Source: Luteimonas saliphila
GTDB lineage: Bacteria > Pseudomonadota > Gammaproteobacteria > Xanthomonadales > Xanthomonadaceae
Reading direction: 5' to 3'
NCBI RefSeq assembly: GCF_016774335.1
Contig: NZ_JAETWA010000045.1
Location: forward strand, 248,001-312,000
Length of the DNA: 64,000 bases
Of this stretch, positions 1-8,674 are shown piece by piece. The stretch's first letter is position 1. Each line of letters opens with the position of its first letter. Under the pieces are notes generated by a model. That model was given only the letters and a program-made list of their open reading frames with translations. It was not told the DNA's origin and did no database searches. The translations under genes were made by a program, and so were the position numbers.

Positions 1-230
1 ACCATCTGCGAATGGCAGTTGTAGCAGCCCTCGCGCACGTAGACATCGCGGCCGGCCAGCTCCAGCGCGGGGTAGGGCTCGACGCCCGGGAGCGGTTCGA
101 TCGCCTCGGCCTGGTACATCAGCGGCACGATCTCGGCCAGGCCGCCGAACGAGACCGCCACCGCGATCAGCACCGCCATCAGGCCGATGTTCTTCTCGAC
201 CTTCTCGTGGGCATTGTGGTTCTCGCTCAT
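1..230 (-). CDS. ccoO: cbb3 oxidase subunit II CcoO, 3' end outside window
   Basis: The first 76 codons are visible; the gene continues past the left edge. CcoO is the membrane-anchored mono-heme cytochrome c subunit that passes electrons to CcoN. The visible part has a short charged N-terminus, one hydrophobic anchor at about residues 16-36, and then CYNCH, a CxxCH heme c attachment motif. Its ATG overlaps the ccoN stop codon (ATGA, 230-227), so the two genes should be translationally coupled in a ccoNO operon. The order ccoN then ccoO is standard for cbb3 operons. Confidence 0.93.
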   Translation of the reverse strand, partial: MSENHNAHEKVEKNIGLMAVLIAVAVSFGGLAEIVPLMYQAEAIEPLPGVEPYPALELAGRDVYVREGCYNCHSQM

Positions 231-1705
231 GCCTGCGCTCCTGCGCGTGCCTGCGCCTGCGGCGCCAGGGCTTGGGTCGGATCGGGCGGCAGCACCGGCT
301 GGTCGGCGGCGACCGCCTGTCCCTCGCGGTAGGTCTTCCACACGTTGAAGGCCATCAGCAGCATGCCCGCCAGCACCACCACGCCGCCGAGCAGGCGCAC
401 CAGGTAGTACGGGTAGGTGGCGTTGAGCGCCTCGACGAAGCTGTAGGTCAGGGTGCCGTCGTCGTTGGTGGCGCGCCACATCAGGCCCTGCATCACGCCG
501 GCGATCCACATCGAGGCGATGTACAGCACCACGCCGACCGTGTGCATCCAGAAGTGCAGGTCGATCCACTTGATCGAGTACATCTCGCGCAGGCCCAGCA
601 GCCGCGGCAGCAGCGCGTAGATCGAGCCGATCGAGATCATCGCCACCCAGCCCAGCGCGCCGGCGTGGACGTGGCCGACGGTCCAGTCGGTGTAGTGGGA
701 GAGCGAGTTGACCGTCTTGATCGACATCATCGGCCCCTCGAAGGTGGCGATCATGTAGAAGCTGATCGCGACGATCAGGAACTTCAGGATCGGGTCGGTG
801 CGCAGTTTGTGCCACACCCCCGACAGGGTCATGATGCCGTTGATCGCCCCGCCCCAGCTGGGCGCCAGCAGGATCAGCGAGAACACCATGCCCAGGCTCT
901 GCGCCCAGTCGGGCAGGGCGGTGTAGTGCAGGTGGTGCGGACCGGCCCACATGTAGACCGCGATCAGCGCCCAGAAGTGCACGATCGACAACCGGTACGA
1001 GTACACCGGCCGCCCGGCCTGCTTGGGCACGAAGTAGTACATCATTCCCAGGAAGCCGGCGGTCAGGAAGAAGCCGACCGCGTTGTGGCCGTACCACCAC
1101 TGCACCATGGCGTCGACCGCGCCGGTGTAGATGCTGTAGGACTTGCCGATCCCGACCGGGAGCGAAATGTTGTTGACGATGTGCAGCAGCGCCACGGCGA
1201 TTATGAACGAGGCGTAGAACCAGTTCGCCACGTAGATGTGCTTGACCTTGCGGATCGCGATGGTGCCTAGGAACAGCACCGCGTACGCGACCCAGACCAC
1301 CGCGATCAGGATGTCGATCGGCCATTCCAGCTCGGCGTATTCCTTGCCCTGGGTCCAGCCCAGCGGCAGGGTGACCGCGGCCAGCACGATCACCAGTTGC
1401 CAGCCCCAGAACACGAACGCCGCCAGCTTGTCCGACAGCAGCCGCACGTGGCAGGTGCGCTGGACGACGTGCAGACTGGTGGCGAACAGCGCGCAGCCGC
1501 CGAAGGCGAAGATCACCGCGTTGGTGTGCAACGGACGCAGCCGTCCGTAGCCGAGCCACTCGATGCCGTGGGTGAGGTCGGGCCAGTACAGCTGGGCGGC
1601 GATGATCACCCCCACCAGCATGCCGACGATGCCCCAGACCACGGTCATCACCGCGAACTGGCGTACCACCTTGTCGTTGTAAGTCGTTGTCGCGGCCTGT
1701 TGCAT
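227..1705 (-). CDS. ccoN: cbb3-type cytochrome c oxidase catalytic subunit I CcoN
   Basis: 492-residue heme-copper oxidase subunit I, the catalytic, proton-pumping subunit of the high-affinity terminal oxidase used at low oxygen. It is polytopic throughout. His60 in RPLHTNAV is a low-spin heme ligand; YGHNAVG and GPHHLHY give the CuB histidines; GHVHAGALG gives the paired heme ligands late in the protein. Length is normal for CcoN. GGAAGG precedes the ATG. An FNR-type box and a CATAAT -10 hexamer lie upstream, fitting induction under oxygen limitation by the Anr/Fnr protein encoded nearby. The extra C-terminal Ala/Gln-rich tail is unremarkable. Confidence 0.95.
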   Translation of the reverse strand: MQQAATTTYNDKVVRQFAVMTVVWGIVGMLVGVIIAAQLYWPDLTHGIEWLGYGRLRPLHTNAVIFAFGGCALFATSLHVVQRTCHVRLLSDKLAAFVFWGWQLVIVLAAVTLPLGWTQGKEYAELEWPIDILIAVVWVAYAVLFLGTIAIRKVKHIYVANWFYASFIIAVALLHIVNNISLPVGIGKSYSIYTGAVDAMVQWWYGHNAVGFFLTAGFLGMMYYFVPKQAGRPVYSYRLSIVHFWALIAVYMWAGPHHLHYTALPDWAQSLGMVFSLILLAPSWGGAINGIMTLSGVWHKLRTDPILKFLIVAISFYMIATFEGPMMSIKTVNSLSHYTDWTVGHVHAGALGWVAMISIGSIYALLPRLLGLREMYSIKWIDLHFWMHTVGVVLYIASMWIAGVMQGLMWRATNDDGTLTYSFVEALNATYPYYLVRLLGGVVVLAGMLLMAFNVWKTYREGQAVAADQPVLPPDPTQALAPQAQARAGAQA

Positions 1706-1736
1706 GGGGCCTTCCCGGGGTCCGAACGTTGCGCAG

Positions 1737-1776
1737 ATTATGCACGCGGCGCGAAACCGTCGTTGATCCAGATCAA
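1737..1776 (-). promoter_or_regulatory. FNR/ANR box and -10 of ccoN promoter
   Basis: TTGATCCAGATCAA at 1763-1776 is a perfect match to the FNR consensus TTGAT-N4-ATCAA. On the minus strand CATAAT at 1742-1737 is a good -10 hexamer. The box centre (1769.5) is about 41.5 bases before a start point near 1728, the class II activator geometry, giving a leader of about 23 bases before the ccoN ATG. Confidence 0.85.
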
Positions 1777-1832
1777 AGCGTGCCGGCCGGAATCATGGAA
1801 GGTTGCGTCGACGGACGGCCGGCCCGCACGGC

Positions 1833-1874
1833 TTGATCCGGGTCAAGGCGAAAGTGCCGGCGCCTGCGGATACT
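1833..1874 (+). promoter_or_regulatory. FNR/ANR box and -10 of hemN promoter (leaderless)
   Basis: TTGATCCGGGTCAA at 1833-1846 differs from the FNR consensus at one position. GATACT at 1869-1874 fits a -10 hexamer. Class II geometry puts transcription start at 1881-1882, which is the A of the hemN ATG. No Shine-Dalgarno sequence is seen. The box centre is 42.5 bases before the ATG, the same distance as at nnrS. Confidence 0.8.
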
Positions 1875-1881
1875 TCCGACC

Positions 1882-3300
1882 ATGCAGACGACCCCATCCC
1901 CTGTTTCCACCCAGCCGAGCTGGCGTTTCGACGCCGACCTGCTGCGCCGCTACGACCGGCCGGGACCGCGCTACACGTCGTACCCGACCGCGCCGAACTT
2001 CACCGAGGGCTTCGGCGAGGCGGATTTCTGCGACATCGCCCGCCGCAGCAACGACGATCCGATCCCGCGCCAGCTCTCGCTCTACGTCCACATCCCGTAT
2101 TGCCAGAGCCCGTGCTTCTACTGCGGCTGCAACCGGGTGATCACCCGGGACGAGGCGAAGGGGCGGATCTACCTGGACCGGCTGCAGCGCGAGATGGCGC
2201 TGGTCGCGCCGCTGTTCGACCGCGACCGCGAGGTGGTCCAGCTGCACCTGGGTGGCGGCACCCCCAACTTCCTCGCGCCGCGCCTGCTTGGCGAGCTGGT
2301 GAGCAGCCTCGGTCGGCAGTTCAGCTTCAGCAACGCGCTCGACCGCGACTTCTCGATCGAGCTGGACCCGCGCTTCGTCGCTCCCGAGGACATCGAGGTG
2401 CTCTCGGCGATCGGCTTCAACCGCACCAGCCTGGGCGTCCAGGACTTCGACCCCGAGGTGCAGAAGGCGATCAACCGCGAGCAGGGGATCGACGAGACCC
2501 TGGCGATCATCGACGCCTGCCGCCGCTTCGGCATGCGCTCGATCAACGTCGACCTGATCTACGGCCTGCCGAAGCAGACCCCGGAAGGTTTCGCGCGGAC
2601 CCTCGACACGGTGATCGCCGCGCGTCCCGACCGGCTGGCGGTCTACGGCTATGCGCACATGCCGCGGCTGTTCAAGGCGCAGCGGCAGATCCGCGACGAC
2701 GACCTGCCCAGCGCGCAAGGCAAGCTGGCGCTGCTGGAACTGGCTGTGGAGCGGCTCGGCGCGGCCGGCTATGCCTACATCGGCATGGACCACTTCGCGC
2801 TGCCCGAGGACGAACTGGCGCGCGCGCAGCGCGAAGGCGGCCTGCACCGCAACTTCATGGGCTACACCACCCATGCGCAGACCGACCTGGTCGGCTTCGG
2901 CGTGAGCGCGATCAGCCACGTCGGCGACAGCTTCACCCAGAACCACCGCGACCTGCCGTCCTGGGAAGCGGCGGTGGACGAGGGCCGGCTGCCGATCTGG
3001 CGCGGGCTGATGCTGGGCAACGACGACGTGCTGCGCGCGGATCTGATCCAGCAGCTGATGTGTCAGGGCGAGATCGACACGCGCAAGGTGGAGAAGGCCT
3101 ACGGGATCCGCTTCGGGGAGTATTTCAGCGATGCGCTGGCCGCCCTGCGCCCGCTGCAGGAGGACGGCCTGGTGCAGTGCCCGCCGGGCACGATCCGCGC
3201 CACGCCCCGTGGAAGGGCGCTGTTGCGTATCATTGCCATGTGTTTCGACCGGTACCTGGGCGCCCAGAGCGAGGGAGTGCGCTATTCCCGGACCATCTGA
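1882..3300 (+). CDS. hemN: oxygen-independent coproporphyrinogen III dehydrogenase
   Basis: 472-residue radical SAM enzyme that decarboxylates coproporphyrinogen III to protoporphyrinogen IX without oxygen, supplying heme for anaerobic respiration. The [4Fe-4S] cluster motif is Cys74-x3-Cys78-x2-Cys81, followed by Cys83, in VHIPYCQSPCFYCGC. YDRPGPRYTSYPTA at 24-37 is the usual HemN N-terminal signature. The ATG at 1882 is kept because the family signature begins shortly after it. It has no ribosome-binding site and appears to coincide with the mRNA 5' end. It is divergent from ccoN and lies 24 bases before the Fnr-type regulator gene, as in many proteobacterial hemN-anr pairs. Confidence 0.95.
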   Translation: MQTTPSPVSTQPSWRFDADLLRRYDRPGPRYTSYPTAPNFTEGFGEADFCDIARRSNDDPIPRQLSLYVHIPYCQSPCFYCGCNRVITRDEAKGRIYLDRLQREMALVAPLFDRDREVVQLHLGGGTPNFLAPRLLGELVSSLGRQFSFSNALDRDFSIELDPRFVAPEDIEVLSAIGFNRTSLGVQDFDPEVQKAINREQGIDETLAIIDACRRFGMRSINVDLIYGLPKQTPEGFARTLDTVIAARPDRLAVYGYAHMPRLFKAQRQIRDDDLPSAQGKLALLELAVERLGAAGYAYIGMDHFALPEDELARAQREGGLHRNFMGYTTHAQTDLVGFGVSAISHVGDSFTQNHRDLPSWEAAVDEGRLPIWRGLMLGNDDVLRADLIQQLMCQGEIDTRKVEKAYGIRFGEYFSDALAALRPLQEDGLVQCPPGTIRATPRGRALLRIIAMCFDRYLGAQSEGVRYSRTI

Positions 3301-3324
3301 GGCGACCGCATCAAGGCAGCGAGC

Positions 3325-4077
3325 GTGCAGGAATCCCCACTGAAGGTGTTGCCCGGGACACCGATCGCCGACGATGGCGACGAGTTCAACTTCTGCAGTA
3401 CCTGCGCCTTTTCCGCGGCCTGCCTGGCCGAGGGCTACGACAAGAGCCTGCTGCGCGACCTGCATGTGCTGGTCGAGCATGTCGGCCCGTTCCGTGAGGG
3501 CGATCACATCTTCCGCGAGGGCGATCCGTTCAATGCCATCGCCGCGGTGCGTGCGGGCACGGTCAAGACCTATGTGAACGACGCCAACGGCCGCGAACAG
3601 GTGCTGGGGTTCTTCCTGCCGGGCGAGGTGATCGGTCTCAACGCGATCGCGACCTCGCGCTACCCCTGCAATGCCGTGGCGCTGGACACGGTGATGCTGT
3701 GCCGGTTCTCGTTCCCGATGATGGCCACGCTCGCCGGGCGCATGCCGGGCCTGCAACGCCACCTGTTCAACCTGCTCAGCCAGGACATCGGCAAGGCCTC
3801 GTTGCTGTCGGGCAATTTCACCGCCGACGAGCGGCTGGCCGCGTTCATCGTCCTGCTGTCGCGGCGCTTCGCCGAGCGCGGCTTCTCGCCCACGCGCATG
3901 CGCCTGACCATGGCCCGCACCGACATCGCCAACTACCTGCGGCTGGCGCCGGAGACGGTCAGCCGGGTGCTGCGCAAGCTGCAGGACGAGGGCGTGCTGA
4001 AGGTGGACCGGCGCGACATGGAGCTGCTCAAGCCCGCGGTGCTCGAAGAACTGGCGCACCACGTCCTGCGCGACTGA
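3325..4077 (+). CDS. anr: Anr/Fnr-type oxygen-sensing transcription regulator
   Basis: 250-residue Crp/Fnr-family protein. Cys24, Cys27 and Cys33 (C-x2-C-x5-C) plus Cys126 in DTVMLC match the four ligands of the oxygen-labile [4Fe-4S] cluster of E. coli FNR and Pseudomonas ANR. A cyclic-nucleotide-like beta-barrel follows, then a winged helix with recognition helix PETVSRVL. The E-x2-SR pattern predicts binding to TTGAT-N4-ATCAA, the boxes found before ccoN, hemN, norB, nnrS and nirK. The start is taken as GTG at 3325, 24 bases after hemN; no better start is in frame. Probably co-transcribed with hemN and therefore autoregulated. Confidence 0.92.
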   Translation: MQESPLKVLPGTPIADDGDEFNFCSTCAFSAACLAEGYDKSLLRDLHVLVEHVGPFREGDHIFREGDPFNAIAAVRAGTVKTYVNDANGREQVLGFFLPGEVIGLNAIATSRYPCNAVALDTVMLCRFSFPMMATLAGRMPGLQRHLFNLLSQDIGKASLLSGNFTADERLAAFIVLLSRRFAERGFSPTRMRLTMARTDIANYLRLAPETVSRVLRKLQDEGVLKVDRRDMELLKPAVLEELAHHVLRD

Positions 4078-4102
4078 GGCGAGCGCAGGTTGCGTGCCGG
4101 TT

Positions 4103-4347
4103 GCGCCTGAAGGCGCTCCTACCCACCTGCTCTGCAGGAATGCCTCCAGGCGCGACGCGGCCGTCGAGCCACGCGAGCGCCCTCAGGCCCGATCCGGCCG
4201 TCGACCCATGTAGGAGCGCCTTCAGGCGCGACCGCCTCGCCACGGACCCGTCGCAAGGCGCGTCCGGATTGCGGGGCGCCCCGGCCCGCGCGCAGTCCCG
4301 CCCAGGCAGGAGCGTAGCCCGGATAAGGCCAAAGGCCGCATCCGGGG
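4103..4347. repeat. REP-like palindromes in the anr-norB gap
   Basis: The 465-base gap 4078-4542 has no credible gene. It holds an inverted copy (4103-4122) and a direct copy (4210-4231) of the REP-like unit GTAGGAGCGCCTTCAGGCGC, with a degenerate copy between them. At 4314-4347 there is one copy of a second palindrome type, starting GTAGCCCGGATAAGGCC. The second type recurs as a tandem array at 40.1-40.45 kb. The rest, to 4470, is low-information GC-rich sequence. Confidence 0.75.
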
Positions 4348-4473
4348 TGCGGAAACAGCCGCGGACGCATAACGGTATCCCACCCCTTTTCCACTGCCGG
4401 GAGAGGGTCGGGGCGAGGGTGGTGCCCGGGTCGGGCCCGGAGTGCGAGCCGCGAAGGCACCGGCTCGTGCACG

Positions 4474-4487
4474 CTTGACGCAGGTCA
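4474..4487 (+). promoter_or_regulatory. FNR/DNR-type box of norB
   Basis: TTGACGCAGGTCAA is a symmetric FNR-family box with C and G at the inner positions. This form is common for NO-responsive DNR/NnrR-type regulators but also bound by FNR-type proteins. Its centre lies 62.5 bases before the norB ATG, placing a class II start near 4522 and a 21-base leader containing AGAGG. Confidence 0.75.
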
Positions 4488-4542
4488 AGGTGGCCCAAGC
4501 GCGGTCGCAAGACCATGCCGCGAACTCCGTAGAGGCCGCGAC

Positions 4543-6819
4543 ATGGATTCCACACGCAAGCTCTGGACAGGACTGGCGGTCCTGTTGATCAGTTCCTTCG
4601 CCGTCCTGCTCTGGGTCGGCAGCGAGGTGCACCGCCAGGCGCCGCCGATGCCCGAACGGGTGGTGTCCAGCGACGGCGAGGTGCTCTATACCCGCGCCGA
4701 CATCGAGCGCGGCCGCCAGGTCTGGCAGTCGATCGGGGGACAGCAGCTCGGCTCGATCTGGGGCCATGGCGCCTACGTCGCGCCGGACTGGGGCGCGGAC
4801 TGGCTGCATCGCGAAGCCGAGGCCATCCTCGACCGCTGGGCGGCGCGCGAGCACGGGCTCGCCAGCTACAAGGCACTCGACGTCCCGACCCAGGCCGCGT
4901 ACGCGGCACGCGTACAGGGCCTGTTGCGGCCCAATACCTGGGACGCGGACACGGCCACGATTACGGTCGACCCCGACCGCGCCGCGGCGATGGCGCAGGT
5001 CGCCGCGCACTACGTCAGCCTGTTCGGCAACGAACCGGAGACCGCGGTGCTGCGCGAGGCCTACGCCATGCGCAACGACACCGTGGATGGCGCGGAAAAC
5101 CGCCAGGCGATGACCGCGTTCTTCTGGTGGGTGTCCTGGTCGCAGGTGACGCAACGGCCGGGGCAGGAGATCAGCTATACCGCGAACTGGCCGGCCGACA
5201 AGCTTGTCGGCAACACGCCGCCGCCCAGCGCGCTGCTGTGGACGGTGTTCAGCGTGCTGTTCCTGATCGCGGGCGTCGGCCTGCTGGGCTGGCACTACGC
5301 GGTCAACCACGGCGAGGAGATGGCGCCGGTGCTGCCGGCCTCCGATCCGCTGGCCGACATCAGGCTCACGCCGTCGATGCGCGCCACCGCCAAGTACTTC
5401 TGGGTAGTGATGGCGCTGTTCCTGGTGCAGATCCTGCTCGGCGCCACCACCGCGCACTACCAGATCGAAGGCCAGCAGGCCTACGGCTTCGCGCTGTCGG
5501 AGATCCTGCCGTATTCGCTCACGCGCACCTGGCACACGCAGCTGGCGGTCCTGTGGATCGCGACCGCGTGGCTGGGCATGGGCCTGTACATCGGCCCGGC
5601 GATCTCGGGTCACGAGCCGAAGTTCCAGCGGCTGGGGGTCAACGTGCTGTGGGTGTGCCTGATCGTGATCGTGGTCGGCTCGTTCGCCGGGCAGTGGTTC
5701 GCGGTGATGCAGAAGCTGGGCCTGGCGCACAACTTCTGGTTCGGCCACCAGGGCTGGGAGTACGTCGACATCGGCCGCTTCTGGCAATGGTTCCTGTTCG
5801 TCGGCCTCGGCCTGTGGCTGCTGCTGGTGGGGCGCGCGCTGTGGCCGGCGATCGTCGGCGGCGGCGAATCGAAGTCGATCGTGCTGCTGCTGTTCCTGTC
5901 GGTGGTGGCGATCGGCGTGTTCTACGCCGCCGGGCTGATGTGGGGCGAGCACACCCACCTGTCGATGGTGGAGTACTGGCGCTGGTGGGTGGTGCACCTG
6001 TGGGTGGAGGGCTTCTTCGAGGTGTTCGCGGTGGCGGTGATCGCCTTCCTGTTCACCCGCCTGGGCCTGCTGCAGGTGAAGACGGCGACGATCGCGGTGC
6101 TGTTCGCCACCATCGTGTTCCTCGCCGGCGGCGTGCTGGGGACGCTGCACCACCTGTACTTCACCGGCACGCCGACCGCGGTCATCGCGCTGGGCGCGAG
6201 CTTCTCCGCGCTGGAGGTGGTGCCGCTGGCCTACGTCGGCTTCGAGGCCTACCACAGCTACAGGCTCGGCAAGGCGACGCCGTGGATGGCCCGCTACAAG
6301 TGGCCGATCATGTTCTTCATCGCGGTCGCGTTCTGGAACCTGGTGGGCGCGGGCCTGTTCGGGTTCCTGATCAACCCGCCGCTGCCGCTGTACTACATGC
6401 AGGGCCTGAACCTGACGCCGCTGCACGGGCACACCGCGCTGTTCGGGGTCTACGGCATGCTCGGCGTGGGGCTGATGCTGTTCTGCCTGCGCGGGCTCAA
6501 GCCCGACGTCGAATGGAACGAGCGCGCGCTCTCCGTCTCGTTCTGGGCCTTCAACATCGGCCTTGCCGGGATGGCGCTGCTGACCCTGCTGCCGATCGGC
6601 GTGCTGCAGCTCAATGCGGCGCTGGAGCACGGCTACTGGTACGCACGCTCGGCGGAGTTCATGCAGCAGCCGCTGATCGACCTGCTGGTGTGGATGCGGG
6701 TGCCGGGCGACACGATCTTCAGCATCGGTGCGCTGGCGCTGGCGTGGTTCATGCTGCGGCTGTGGATCGTGCCGAAGCGGCGCGCCTTGCCGCTGCGCGA
6801 GGCGGCGGCGGGCGCATGA
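4543..6819 (+). CDS. norB: quinol-dependent nitric oxide reductase (qNOR)
   Basis: 758-residue single-subunit NO reductase that reduces 2 NO to N2O with quinol electrons. An N-terminal anchor and an extracytoplasmic cytochrome-c-like domain without heme (about 1-220) form the NorC-like extension. The 14-helix heme-copper core follows. HLWVEGFFEVFA carries the active-site His and Glu, TLHHLYFTG the two FeB/CuB-site histidines, and HGHTALFG the paired heme ligands. The length is that of qNorB, well above the ~450 residues of cNorB. It stands directly before a small gene and nnrS, a normal NO-detoxification neighbourhood, and has its own FNR/DNR box. Confidence 0.95.
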   Translation: MDSTRKLWTGLAVLLISSFAVLLWVGSEVHRQAPPMPERVVSSDGEVLYTRADIERGRQVWQSIGGQQLGSIWGHGAYVAPDWGADWLHREAEAILDRWAAREHGLASYKALDVPTQAAYAARVQGLLRPNTWDADTATITVDPDRAAAMAQVAAHYVSLFGNEPETAVLREAYAMRNDTVDGAENRQAMTAFFWWVSWSQVTQRPGQEISYTANWPADKLVGNTPPPSALLWTVFSVLFLIAGVGLLGWHYAVNHGEEMAPVLPASDPLADIRLTPSMRATAKYFWVVMALFLVQILLGATTAHYQIEGQQAYGFALSEILPYSLTRTWHTQLAVLWIATAWLGMGLYIGPAISGHEPKFQRLGVNVLWVCLIVIVVGSFAGQWFAVMQKLGLAHNFWFGHQGWEYVDIGRFWQWFLFVGLGLWLLLVGRALWPAIVGGGESKSIVLLLFLSVVAIGVFYAAGLMWGEHTHLSMVEYWRWWVVHLWVEGFFEVFAVAVIAFLFTRLGLLQVKTATIAVLFATIVFLAGGVLGTLHHLYFTGTPTAVIALGASFSALEVVPLAYVGFEAYHSYRLGKATPWMARYKWPIMFFIAVAFWNLVGAGLFGFLINPPLPLYYMQGLNLTPLHGHTALFGVYGMLGVGLMLFCLRGLKPDVEWNERALSVSFWAFNIGLAGMALLTLLPIGVLQLNAALEHGYWYARSAEFMQQPLIDLLVWMRVPGDTIFSIGALALAWFMLRLWIVPKRRALPLREAAAGA

Positions 6820-6841
6820 GCCTGTGATGGAGGATGCAACG

Positions 6842-7168
6842 ATGGAAGGATCGACGGGCCGCACGATCGCGTTGGACCTGGTCGACAGGCCGGAAGTGGA
6901 GATCGACGCGGCGCTGGTCGCCGGCGGCTTCGGCCTGGACGTGGACGTGTTCCGCCAGCTCATGGACGAGCGGCGGATCGCGGTGCTGTGCGAGCGCGGC
7001 ACCGGCGAGGACGCCGGTCGCTGGCGCGCCAGCTTCTACCGTGGCGCGACCCGCGTGCGCATGGTGGTGGAGCCGGACGGGACGCTGGTTCCGGGTGGCT
7101 ACGAAGTCGCCGAAATGCCCTCGCGAGGAGGGGCGGCAACGGGCGCGGATCGGCCCGCGCGCGCATGA
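6842..7168 (+). CDS. small conserved protein next to norB (DUF6522-like)
   Basis: 108 residues. The ATG at 6842 is chosen because GGAGG lies eight bases upstream; GTG 6824 and ATG 6827 lack such a site. The body (LDLVDRPEVEIDAALVAGGF, then VFRQLMDERRIAVLCERGTG and a short beta-rich end) resembles the small soluble proteins annotated DUF6522 beside nnrS and nor genes. That assignment is from memory and tentative. There is no signal peptide, transmembrane segment or metal motif beyond one Cys in VLCERG. It is 22 bases after norB and probably in the same transcript. The last ~20 residues are low-complexity. Confidence 0.7.
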   Translation: MEGSTGRTIALDLVDRPEVEIDAALVAGGFGLDVDVFRQLMDERRIAVLCERGTGEDAGRWRASFYRGATRVRMVVEPDGTLVPGGYEVAEMPSRGGAATGADRPARA

Positions 7169-7187
7169 ATCCCGCGCTGCCGGCGTC

Positions 7188-7229
7188 TTGACCTGTGTCA
7201 ACGTCGCCTTCCGCCGCCTCGCCCAACAT
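7188..7229 (+). promoter_or_regulatory. FNR/DNR box and -10 of nnrS promoter (leaderless)
   Basis: TTGACCTGTGTCAA at 7188-7201, with CAACAT at 7224-7229 as a possible -10. The box centre is 42.5 bases before the ATG at 7237, so a class II start falls at 7236-7237, on the start codon. The GTG at 7195, the first start in frame, lies inside the box and cannot be the start of transcripts from this promoter. Confidence 0.75.
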
Positions 7230-7236
7230 GTTCGGC

Positions 7237-8460
7237 ATGACCACTTCCGTTTCCAGGCCATCGCCACGGCTGCTCGCCGCGGCCCCGCACCGGCTGATGT
7301 TCTTCATCGGCGCCGGCAACCTGCTGCTGGCGATGGCATGGTGGGCCGCCTGGCTCGCCGCACAGCGCTGGCCGGGGTTGCTGCAGGCGCCGCAGGCGGC
7401 GACATACGCCGGCTGGCTGCATGCGTTCGTGATGCAGTTCCAGGTGCTGCCCAGTTTCTTCTTCGGCTTCCTGCTGACGGTGTTCCCGCGCTGGATGGGG
7501 CTGCCGGACATCGTGCGCTGGCGCTATGCGCCGGTGGGCGTGGGCCTGTTCGGCGGGCAACTGGCGATGCTTCTGGGCGCGCTCGGGCTGGAGGTTGCCC
7601 TGTTGGTGGGCCTGCTGATGACGCTGGCGGGCTGGGGCGCGGGCGTGTGGATCCTGGGCCGGCTGCTGCTGGCCGAGCGCGGGCGCACCTGGCATGCGCG
7701 CTCGTGCTTCGCGGCGATGCTGCTCGGACTGGTCGGCGTGGCCTGCTTCGGCGGTTTCCTGGCCACGGGCTCGCCATGGTGGGTGTTGTTCGCCATCAAG
7801 CTCGGCACCTTCGGCCTGCTGCTGCCGGTGTACCTGACCGTCGCCCACCGGATGTTCCCGTTCTTCGCCGGCAACGCCGTGCCCGGCTACGTCGTCTGGC
7901 GGCCGATGTGGCTGCTTGTCGCGATCTGGGCATTGGCGATGGCGCATCTCGTGCTGGAGCTGCTGCATGCCTACGCGTGGCTGTGGCTGGTCGACGTGCC
8001 GATGCTGGCGCTGGCGCTGTTCGTGCTGTGGCGCTGGTGGCCACGCGGCAATGCCCCGGGCCTGTTGTCGGTGCTGTTCGTCGGCCTGCTGTGGTGGCCG
8101 CTGACCTTCGCGCTGTTCTCGCTGCAGAGCCTGGCGTACTTGGCGACCGACGTCTTCGTGCTCGGGCGCGCGCCGGCGCATGCGCTGTTCATCGGCCTGT
8201 TCGGCAGCGTGCTGGTGGCGATGGTGAGCCGCGTCACCCAGGGGCACTCCGGGCGACCGCTGGCGATGTACGGCCTGGCGTGGTTCGCCTTCGTCGGCAT
8301 CCAGGCGGTGGCGGCGATGCGCATCGCCGCCGAGCTGATGCCGGATGCGCTGCTGTGGCAGGCGCTGGCGGCGCTGGGCTGGCTGCTGGTGCTGTCGCCC
8401 TGGGTGCTGCGCATCGGCCTGATCTACCTGTCGCCGCGCGCGGACGGCGAGCCCGGATGA
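7237..8460 (+). CDS. nnrS: NnrS family membrane protein
   Basis: 407 residues with about 12 transmembrane helices. NnrS proteins are heme- and copper-associated membrane proteins that protect cells during nitrosative stress; their exact reaction is not settled. The opening RLMFFIGAGNLLLAMAWW, the FPRWMGLP loop, AHRMFPFF and RVTQGHSGRPL are characteristic family segments rich in conserved His and Arg. The start is set at ATG 7237 (MTTSVSRPS), because the upstream in-frame GTG at 7195 lies within the FNR-type box. No ribosome-binding site precedes 7237. It ends the denitrification cluster with norB. Confidence 0.9.
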   Translation: MTTSVSRPSPRLLAAAPHRLMFFIGAGNLLLAMAWWAAWLAAQRWPGLLQAPQAATYAGWLHAFVMQFQVLPSFFFGFLLTVFPRWMGLPDIVRWRYAPVGVGLFGGQLAMLLGALGLEVALLVGLLMTLAGWGAGVWILGRLLLAERGRTWHARSCFAAMLLGLVGVACFGGFLATGSPWWVLFAIKLGTFGLLLPVYLTVAHRMFPFFAGNAVPGYVVWRPMWLLVAIWALAMAHLVLELLHAYAWLWLVDVPMLALALFVLWRWWPRGNAPGLLSVLFVGLLWWPLTFALFSLQSLAYLATDVFVLGRAPAHALFIGLFGSVLVAMVSRVTQGHSGRPLAMYGLAWFAFVGIQAVAAMRIAAELMPDALLWQALAALGWLLVLSPWVLRIGLIYLSPRADGEPG

Positions 8461-8580
8461 AGGTGGCGACAGGCGTCCGCGCGGCTGCTGTCGGCGGCGC
8501 GTCAGCGATTGCTGAAGCGAATGCCGGGATCCTCGCGCGCACATGCAACGCACGGGGCAGGTCCGGGTCTCCCGGCGTCG

Positions 8581-8594
8581 ATGATCCGTATCAT
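8581..8594 (+). promoter_or_regulatory. degenerate FNR-like palindrome before sirB2
   Basis: ATGATCCGTATCAT keeps the GAT-N4-ATC core of an FNR box but has A and T at the outer positions. Its centre is 87.5 bases before the sirB2 ATG. It could place sirB2 in the same regulon. The match is weak and no clear -10 was found. Confidence 0.35.
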
Positions 8595-8674
8595 GCCGTC
8601 CGCGAGGTGGACGGCGCCCTTCCCGCAGGTGGGAGGCGGCCGACCGTCGGCCTTCTGTTCGAGGTTGCTTTCCG

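Noticed and set aside
4222-7002. A 926-codon minus-strand frame under norB
   Set aside because: Antisense to a well-supported qNOR gene; composition typical of mirror frames.
7195-7236. GTG 7195 as the nnrS start
   Set aside because: It lies inside the FNR/DNR box and upstream of the predicted transcript start; the family sequence begins after ATG 7237.
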